This document shows, in pieces, positions 45,497-52,600 of a stretch of DNA of 62,518 nucleotides. Each line of letters begins with the position of its first letter. The first letter of the stretch is position 1. The DNA comes from a virus. Location: positions 1 to 62,518 of the IMG/VR virus record IMGVR_UViG_3300048928_000663, one strand, 5' to 3'. A model generated the notes under the pieces. That model did not search any database, had not been told where the DNA came from, and saw only the letters and a list, made by a program, of their open reading frames with translations. Both the position numbers and the translations under genes were made by a program.

Positions 45497-48042
45497 GCGG
45501 CCTTTCGATAGATGAGGTCTTCGTGGGAGAAGTTGGCCCGAACAAGGGCCTCGGACATTGGCGGGCTCACGCTGTTGCCCACCATGCGCACCTGGGCTTC
45601 GTTGGTCAGGGTGATGCGAGGCAGGCCCAGCGGGTCGGATGCCTGCTCGCCGCCGGCGAACAGCAGCGCGGGATCGGGCACCTCGTTGAAGATGTAGGTG
45701 GCCGGGAAGCCCTGCGCGGCGAACAGTTCTTTCGGCTTGAGCATGCGCAGCGTGATGTCCACCAGCGCCCACCACTGGCCGTCGTGGAACATCAGCACCA
45801 GGTCGGCGGGCTCGGGGAAGTGCTCGGGCAGGTGCTCGCGCAGCAGGTCGGCGCACTGCTTCGCGCGGGTGCGCTGCTCGTCGGTCAGGCACCCGGCTGG
45901 CACCTGCGTGCTCTGCACCAGACCCATGCGGCCCTTAGTCGGCAGCGTGTGCATCGGGCCGCCGACGTGCTGGTCCTGGCCGCCGCTGCTGTAGTACTTG
46001 ACGCAGTACGCCGTCACCAGCCGCTGCTGCGAGCCAGACGCCGTGATCGTGCTCATCGGGTCGTTGGCGGCGCGGCCGTCGCCGTTGTAGAAGCCGCCGT
46101 AGGCCTGCTCCAGGCACGCGCCGACCAGGCCGGCCGTAGCGCCGCTGGCGGTCACGGTGCCAAGCGGGATGCCCAGGCTGCGCACGCCGTGGCTGAAGCG
46201 CCGGCCGGGCGTCTTGCCCTCGCCGTGTCCCATGTCGATGAGGCTGGCCGACACCACGGCGTGCTTGTTCGCGGTCACGACGGTGCCGATGGGCTGCTCC
46301 AGCGACTGCGCGCGGGCGTCCTGGCCGGGCCGCTCGCCATAGCCGATGGTGATGAGGTTGGCCCCCACCATGCCCATGGAGTTGCCGGTGCTCGGCCGCT
46401 TGGGCGTGCCCCCTGCCGTGATGGTAGGCAGCGGCTCGGCGATGTCGCTGCCGACGCTGCCCGTGCGGAACTTCGTGATGTGCGCGGCCATCAGCGCGTG
46501 GTGCTGGCCGCCGGCCGAGATGGTGGAAAGCGGGTCTTGCACGTCATGGCCTCCCAGGTGCGCCTCGCTCGTGCCGCGCAGTGGGGCCAGCGCCGGCGCA
46601 ACCACGGAGAAGTGCCCGCCCTTCACCTGGGCGCAGATTGTGCGCACCGGCTCGTTGGCGGCCATGGTCCGCTGGTTGGAGGCGTTCGCGTGCTCGGTCA
46701 GGAACGGTGCGAGCACCGGCTGCGCGATGCAGCTGTCCGCCTTGCTGGTGATAGTCTGCGCAGGCTTGTGCACGCTGCGCTCAGGCGACTGGCCCATGCG
46801 GCCGCCCACGCCCACGATGAACGGGCTGGCGCTGGTCAGCACGTGGCGCCACAGGCCCTTCGCCACGCGGCGTTGCGTGTTGACGGCCAGGGGCTTCGGC
46901 CTGTCCCACAGGCTGCGGCCCGCGATGTCCCAGTCGATGCACTCGGCAGCGGTGCGGTAGGCCTGCATGTTGCCGGCCAGCACGTCGCGGGCCGTGGGCT
47001 CGGCGTGCGTGGCGTCCGGCCAGACGATCGGCAGGCCGTCGCGCCGCGCGATCAGGAACAGGCGCTTGCGGATGGTCGGCGCGCCGTAGTCGCACGCGCG
47101 CAGTTCGCGGTGGTCCACGGTGTAGCCGTGCGCGCGCAGCTGCCGCTTGAAGCTCTCGAAGGTCTTCCCCTTCTTGGCCGGGTCGGGCCGCGGCAGGCCA
47201 TCGGTGCCCACGATGAGCGGGCCCCAGTCCTTGAATTCTTCAACGTTTTCCAGCATCAAGACGCGCGGTTTGCACAGCGCGGCCCAGCGCATGCCCACCC
47301 AGGCCAGGCCGCGGATGTGCTTCGCCACGGGTGTGCCGCCCTTGGCCTTGCTGAAGTGCTTGCAGTCGGGGCTGAGCCAGACCAGCGCGACCGGCTGGTT
47401 GTTGGTCACGGCGATCGGGTCGACCTCCCACACGCTTTCGCACAGGTGGCGCGTGTGCGGGTGGTTGATGGCGTGCATCGCCAGCGCCTCGGGATCGTGG
47501 TTGATCGCGATGTCCACCGGCCGACCGAACGCCGCTTCCAGGCCCGTCGACGTGCCGCCGCCGCCCGCGAAGTTGTCGATGATGAGTTCGTGGCCCAGGT
47601 CCAGCGGCAGGGTGGGCGCCGTCGCAGTTCGCTCCGCCGGACGGGCGTGGCGCCGGCCCGGCGCGCGGCGCTTCGCTGGGCCAGTGCGCAGCAGCAACTC
47701 GGCGATTTGGGCGGCCGTGACCTGCACCTCGAAGTCCTTGAACTCGACTTGGCGGTGAAGCTCGTTGTCCTCGGCGCGGACTGGGTTGTGCGTCGTGCTG
47801 GCCAGCCGGTAGGTGCGCAGTGGCGCAGGTAGAGCGGGCAGCAGGTGCTGCTCGATGAGGTCGGCCAGCACGCCACGTGCGTCCGCGTCCACGCCAGTGC
47901 TCGCCACGGCCTGAAGGTAGGCGGGGTGGTCTTCCAGCAACTCGCCATCGGCAAAGCCCCAGTTGGCGAACAACTGTGCCGCCGCCAAGGCGACCCCTGC
48001 GGCGGCGGGCAGATCGAGGGGCAGGGTGAAGTTGTCGGCCAT
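45493..48042 (-). CDS. DNA cytosine-5 methyltransferase, large repetitive TRD
   Basis: An 849-residue C5-methyltransferase. Motif I is NFAGGGGTSTGLEAAF (residues 157-172), motif IV SPDCKHFSKAKGG with the catalytic Cys227 (SPDC instead of PPC), motif VI ENVEEF (265-270); motif X MVGNSVSPPMSEALV lies near the C-terminus. The target-recognition region (about 405-660) is made of at least six tandem units of 35-45 residues, each with P(L/M/I)xTI(S/T)A followed by a hydrophobic stretch. An N-terminal domain of about 150 residues is added. It probably methylates phage DNA against restriction. Confidence 0.93.
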   Translation of the reverse strand: MADNFTLPLDLPAAAGVALAAAQLFANWGFADGELLEDHPAYLQAVASTGVDADARGVLADLIEQHLLPALPAPLRTYRLASTTHNPVRAEDNELHRQVEFKDFEVQVTAAQIAELLLRTGPAKRRAPGRRHARPAERTATAPTLPLDLGHELIIDNFAGGGGTSTGLEAAFGRPVDIAINHDPEALAMHAINHPHTRHLCESVWEVDPIAVTNNQPVALVWLSPDCKHFSKAKGGTPVAKHIRGLAWVGMRWAALCKPRVLMLENVEEFKDWGPLIVGTDGLPRPDPAKKGKTFESFKRQLRAHGYTVDHRELRACDYGAPTIRKRLFLIARRDGLPIVWPDATHAEPTARDVLAGNMQAYRTAAECIDWDIAGRSLWDRPKPLAVNTQRRVAKGLWRHVLTSASPFIVGVGGRMGQSPERSVHKPAQTITSKADSCIAQPVLAPFLTEHANASNQRTMAANEPVRTICAQVKGGHFSVVAPALAPLRGTSEAHLGGHDVQDPLSTISAGGQHHALMAAHITKFRTGSVGSDIAEPLPTITAGGTPKRPSTGNSMGMVGANLITIGYGERPGQDARAQSLEQPIGTVVTANKHAVVSASLIDMGHGEGKTPGRRFSHGVRSLGIPLGTVTASGATAGLVGACLEQAYGGFYNGDGRAANDPMSTITASGSQQRLVTAYCVKYYSSGGQDQHVGGPMHTLPTKGRMGLVQSTQVPAGCLTDEQRTRAKQCADLLREHLPEHFPEPADLVLMFHDGQWWALVDITLRMLKPKELFAAQGFPATYIFNEVPDPALLFAGGEQASDPLGLPRITLTNEAQVRMVGNSVSPPMSEALVRANFSHEDLIYRKAA

Positions 48043-48335
48043 CAGCCTTGCACTCCATGCGCGCGCAGTGCTTCCAGCACGCCGGCCACGGTGATGCCGG
48101 GCTTCATCAGGGCGTCGTCGGCCAGTTCGGTGCCGAACTCGTCGTCCAGCGAGAACTGCAGTTCAACCAGGTCCAGGCTGTCGGCGCCCAGGTGCGCGAC
48201 GAGCTGGCGGTCGGGCTCGATGTCCTCGGGCTGCACGCACAGGTGCAGGGAAAGGGCGCGGACCACGCGCTCGAACACGCCCGGGTTGAGCGGCGCTGTC
48301 GGCGTGGCCGGGGAGGGGGTTGCTTGCTCTGCCAT
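48042..48335 (-). CDS. Acyl carrier protein
   Basis: A 97-residue acyl carrier protein. The phosphopantetheine motif is HLGADSLDLVEL with Ser53, after VQPEDIEPDRQLVAHLG and before FSLDDEFGTELADDALMKPG. The first 18 residues are a Pro/Ala tail. Such proteins carry acyl groups on a 4'-phosphopantetheine arm attached by a host transferase. It overlaps the methyltransferase by one base, so the two are translated together. Role in the phage is unknown; DNA or lipid modification are possibilities. Confidence 0.92.
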   Translation of the reverse strand: MAEQATPSPATPTAPLNPGVFERVVRALSLHLCVQPEDIEPDRQLVAHLGADSLDLVELQFSLDDEFGTELADDALMKPGITVAGVLEALRAHGVQG

Positions 48336-48342
48336 GGGCGCC

Positions 48343-48780
48343 TCAGAAGGGAATTTCGGTGTCGGGGTCAGGCTCGACGAAGGCGCTGCACGCGGCCACC
48401 TGAGCCTGGATGTCGGCCGGCAGCGTTTCGAGGGCATACCAGGCAGACAGGCGGCGCATGGCGCCGCGCTCATCGGCAGTCAAGTCCGCCGGGTCGAACG
48501 GCTTCTTCACTTCCTGCGGCGGCGTGGCCGTGGCACGCATGAGGGCGTCGGCGCACCCCACGGCCTGGTTGGCGGCCACGTCGGCCCAGGTTTTGCCATC
48601 CGCGACCCGCAGGGCCGTCGCCATGTCTGCCAGCTCCAGGCGTTCGGAGTTGAGATAGCGCGCCAGCACTGGGGCCATCAGCTGCCCGGCGAGATGCAGG
48701 CGAATGGAGATGCCCGGCGGGTCGTAGGGGCTGGTCGGCGGGTGGTACGGCGCGTCCTGCGCGGGCTGGTCTTCGGCCAT
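48343..48780 (-). CDS. Hypothetical protein, first gene of methyltransferase operon
   Basis: A 145-residue protein with a CAGGAGCC site before ATG 48780. The N-terminal 20 residues are Pro/Asp-rich; the body is helical (RLHLAGQLMAPVLARYLNSE then DALMRATATPPQEVKKPFDP). It ends in an acidic tail. No family was recognised. Confidence 0.7.
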   Translation of the reverse strand: MAEDQPAQDAPYHPPTSPYDPPGISIRLHLAGQLMAPVLARYLNSERLELADMATALRVADGKTWADVAANQAVGCADALMRATATPPQEVKKPFDPADLTADERGAMRRLSAWYALETLPADIQAQVAACSAFVEPDPDTEIPF

Positions 48781-48794
48781 CAGGGCTCCTGTTT

Positions 48795-48810
48795 GATAAC
48801 AACAGATGCC
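48795..48810. promoter_or_regulatory. Operator site 13 (GATAAC-AACA-GATGCC)
   Basis: In the gap between the methyltransferase operon and the structural operon. One core position differs (GA in place of GT). It lies 31 bp from site 14 and overlaps a possible minus-strand -10. Confidence 0.5.
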
Positions 48811-48825
48811 ATTCTAGGCGACGAG

Positions 48826-48841
48826 AGTAACTATCGTCACT
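48826..48841. promoter_or_regulatory. Operator site 14 (AGTAAC-TATC-GTCACT)
   Basis: Well-matched site, 31 bp from site 13. A further half-site (GTCACC, 48888-48893) lies closer to the structural operon. Confidence 0.62.
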
Positions 48842-48913
48842 GAAAATTACGCCCTTTGCTGACTTGGAAAAGCAGTGGCGTCGTGTTGTCACCGGACGGC
48901 GACCATCGTCCGC

Positions 48914-49639
48914 ATGGCAAGCCCCGAAAGCATTGACGAGCGTCTGGCCGTGTTCATCCGGGACACGGAACTGGCGCACCGCCTCGTTCACGGGCGCGCC
49001 GACGAAACCGTCCAGACCGAAGGCGGGCCGCTGGCCACCTTCGCACGCATGCTGGCCGTGCTGCGCGGCGAGGCTGACACCTTGTTCGGCGAGTTCGGCC
49101 TGCGGCCCCCGTTCCTCGGCGACCGCACCACCGAGCAGATCAACGAACTGAACGAGCAGATCGCCGCCGGTGAGAGCGCGCTGCGGATCGGCACCACGCT
49201 GAACGCGCTGGACGGCCCGCACGCCGGGCGCACCTTCATCTTGCAAGGCACTGGCACGTCGGCCGCCTTCGTGCCCATGGGCGCAACGATGGCCGAGGCG
49301 CCGCTGGGCCTGAGCGGGACGCCGGTCACATCCGCGGTCGAGGACATGCCCTACCAGGGCTTCCTCGTCTACGCGACGGGCGGTGCACCGCCCTACAGCT
49401 TCGAAGTCATGAGCGGGCCGCTGCAGGTGGATGCAGGCGGCTTCGTGTCCTGGCCGCAGCCAGTCGAGGGCACCTACCCGGCCAACGTCATCCGCGTCAT
49501 CGATGGCCTGAGCGCCATCGCGCACCTCCCTTCCTTCCCTCTGACGGTCGTTGCCGCAACCGAGTCCCTGCCGGTCGGCTGTCTCTTCCTGGGCGATTCG
49601 CCGCTGCTGTTCGGCGACTCGTTCCTCGTCCTCTCCTGA
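48914..49639 (+). CDS. Tail-associated structural protein
   Basis: A 241-residue protein at the head of the structural operon. The N-terminus is helical (DERLAVFIRDTELAHRLVHG); from residue 95 it is beta-rich and related to the start of the next gene: GRTFILQGTGTSAAFVPMG here, TTYTLTGIGASAAFVPPA there. One Ig-like unit (GLSGTPVTSAVEDMPYQGFL) follows. It likely attaches to or shares an interface with the large tail protein. Confidence 0.72.
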   Translation: MASPESIDERLAVFIRDTELAHRLVHGRADETVQTEGGPLATFARMLAVLRGEADTLFGEFGLRPPFLGDRTTEQINELNEQIAAGESALRIGTTLNALDGPHAGRTFILQGTGTSAAFVPMGATMAEAPLGLSGTPVTSAVEDMPYQGFLVYATGGAPPYSFEVMSGPLQVDAGGFVSWPQPVEGTYPANVIRVIDGLSAIAHLPSFPLTVVAATESLPVGCLFLGDSPLLFGDSFLVLS

Positions 49640-49656
49640 CCCACCCCAAGCACAAC

Positions 49657-52600
49657 ATGCTCAACAAACTGACAGAACAGGGCCAGCGCGTCCCGCTCAC
49701 ACCGAGCGAGCTTGCGCTGCTGCGGGCGGCCCTCGGCGTGGCGACCCACCTGGGCGACCGCTCGCTGGCACAGATCGAGGTCATCAACGCGGCCATCTCG
49801 CAAGGCTCGAACGAGTACGTGTTCGGTAGCACGGTGACGTTGCGCACCAACGATGCCAAGAACGGCACCACGTACACCCTGACCGGCATCGGCGCCTCGG
49901 CCGCCTTCGTGCCGCCGGCGGCGGGCAACACCGCGCCGACCGTGCCGCTGAGCATCGCGGGCACGCCGGTGCTGCAGGCCCAGGTCGGCACGCCGTATTC
50001 CTTCGGTGTCGTGGCCGGCGGCGGCGCTTCCCCCTACGCCTACTCGGTGGTCGGCACGCTGCCCGCGGGCCTGGCGCTGAACTCGGTCACGGGCGTGCTG
50101 TCCGGCACCCCGAGCACGGCCGGCGTCGCTTCCAACATCGTCATCCGCGTCACCGACGCGCTGCAGGCTACCGCGGACCTGCCGGCGTTCACGCTGACCG
50201 TCTCGGCCGTGGCTGTGCCGCTGACCATCGGCGGCACCCCGCCGGTGATCGCCACCGTGGGCACGCCGTACAGCTTCACGCCCACCGTCAACGGCGGCGT
50301 CGGCGCTCGCACCTTCGCGCTGGCCGCCGGCCCGCTGCCGGGCGGTCTGACCCTGAACACGGAGACCGGCGCGATCACGGGCACGCCCACCAGCACCGGC
50401 ACCAGCACGAACATTTCGATCCGGGTCACGGACTCGACCACCGCGTTTGCCACGCTGGCCGCCTTCCAGATCGCCGTGGGCGCCGCGCTATCCATCTCGG
50501 GCGCGCCCGTGACGGCCGGCCAGGTCGGCGCCGCGTACGCCGGCTTCTCGGTCGCCGCTGCCGGCGGCACTGGCCCCTACACCTTCAGCGTGTTCGCCGG
50601 CACGCTGCCGCCCGGCCTGGCGCTCAACGGAACGACCGGTGCCATCACCGGCACGCCGACCTCGGTGGTCAACGCCGCCGGCATCATCGTCCGCGCCACC
50701 GACGCGGCCGGGGCCACGGCCAACCTCGCCGCGTTCTCGATCAACGTCATCGCTGCGGCGGTGCCCGTCACGGTGGCCGGCACCCCGGTGACAAGCGGCA
50801 CCGTGGGCACGGCCTATGCCGGATTCTCGGCATCGGCCTCTGGCGGCACAGGCCCCTACACGTACAGCCTGCACGCCGGCACGCTCCCTGCCGGCCTGAC
50901 CCTGAATGCGTCGACCGGCGCCGTTTCTGGCACGCCGACCGCAGTGGTCACCCGCACGGGCATCGTGATCCGCGCGACCGACTCGCTGGGCGCATTCGGC
51001 GACCTGGCGGCCTTCCAGATCGCCATCGCCGCGGCGGCCGTGCCTGTGACCGTGTCCGGCACGCCCGTGACCAGCGCGGTCGAGGCCTCGGCCTACGCCG
51101 GCTTCACCGTGTCCGCCAGCGGCGGCACCGCGCCGTTCACCTTCAGCGTGGTCGGCGGCGCGCTGCCGGCCGGCCTGAGCCTCAACGCCTCCACCGGCGT
51201 GGTGTCCGGCACCCCGACCACGGTCGGCACGCAGACCGGCATCGTCATCCGGGCCACCGACAGCCTGGGCGCCTTCGCGAACCTCGCGGCGTTCCAGATC
51301 GCCGTGGGCGCGCGCCTGAGCATCGCCGGCACGCCCTCGCAGAACGCCACCATCGGCGTCGCCTACAGCTTCACGCCCACCACGGCCGGCGGCGCGGGCG
51401 CCAAGACGTTCTCGCTGGCCTCGGGCACGCTGCCCGCCGGCCTGTCGCTCAACACCAGCACGGGCGCCATCACCGGCTCGCCGACGACTGCGGGCGCATC
51501 GTCCAACATCGTGCTGCGCGTGACCGACACGTCCGGCACCGCCAGCCTGGCCGCGTTCACCCTGACCGTGACGGCCGCCCTGACCATCAGCGGCACGCCG
51601 GCCACGACGGGGCAGGTCGGCACGGCCTACGCTTTCACCCCGACTGCCGCTGGCGGGGTCGTGCCGCGCACCTTCGCGCTCGTGGCTGGCACCCTGCCGG
51701 CCGGGCTGTCCTTCGAGGCCAGCACCGGCGCGATCACGGGCTCGCCCACCACCGCAGGGACCGCCGCAGGCCTGTCGATCCGCGTAACCGACAGCCTGGG
51801 CGCCATCGCCACGCTGCCCAGCTTCGACATCGCAGTGGCCGCGATGCCCGCGATCGTGTTCACGACGCAGCCGCAGAACCAGGCGGTGAGCGACGGCCAG
51901 AAGGCCACCATCGGCTGGGATTCCACCAACACCACGAACTACCAAGTGCAGGTCCGCGAGGCCGGCAGCACAACGTGGTCTGACGTGGGGGCGGTCATCA
52001 CGGCGAAGTTCTACGAAACACCCGTGCTGAACGCGAGCGTCTCGGGCCGCCAGTACCGCGTCGTTGCCAACCCGGGTGGCGCGGCCGTGCCGAGCCAGGT
52101 TGTGACCGTTGTGGTGCTCGCTGTTGGCGCTGTGACCTTCGACTCCACGACGAAGGCCGAGCAAGACGCAGCGATCGCCGTGAGCGCGGACAAGATGACG
52201 TGGCTCGCGAAGACGATTCAGTTGTTCGGCGCCGCGCCGCGCTACCTGCTCATCACGCGCAACGGAACGACCGTCTTCAACGGCTTGCTGGAGGGGGAGC
52301 CGACCCAAGCGAACGGCCGGATGTACTTCGGCCACGTGGCAGAGCACGTCGCGGCATTGGCTGGCGACTTCTCTTCTGGTACCTGGGTGTTCCGCATTGA
52401 AAGCGCGTCGCGCTTCGCGCAGGGCAGCATCGGACTGCCTGGCTCTGGTGCCGCCTGGATCATCGACGCCTCACTGCCAAACCCCGCGGTCACCGAGTGC
52501 AGCGTGCACCTGAACGGCTGCTGCATCGCCGCGCCGCTGGCGCTGGCGGAATCACCGGACATCGAGCTGTACCGAGTGAACGTGGTCAACGATGCGGCCC

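Noticed and set aside
45523-47832. 769-codon open frame on the plus strand opposite the methyltransferase
   Set aside because: It lies fully antisense to a gene with all C5-methyltransferase motifs and shows only Arg/His/Val-rich shadow composition.
50488-52347. 619-codon minus-strand frame inside the tail gene
   Set aside because: It is an antisense shadow of the PIG repeat array; its apparent repeats come from the repeats of the sense gene.
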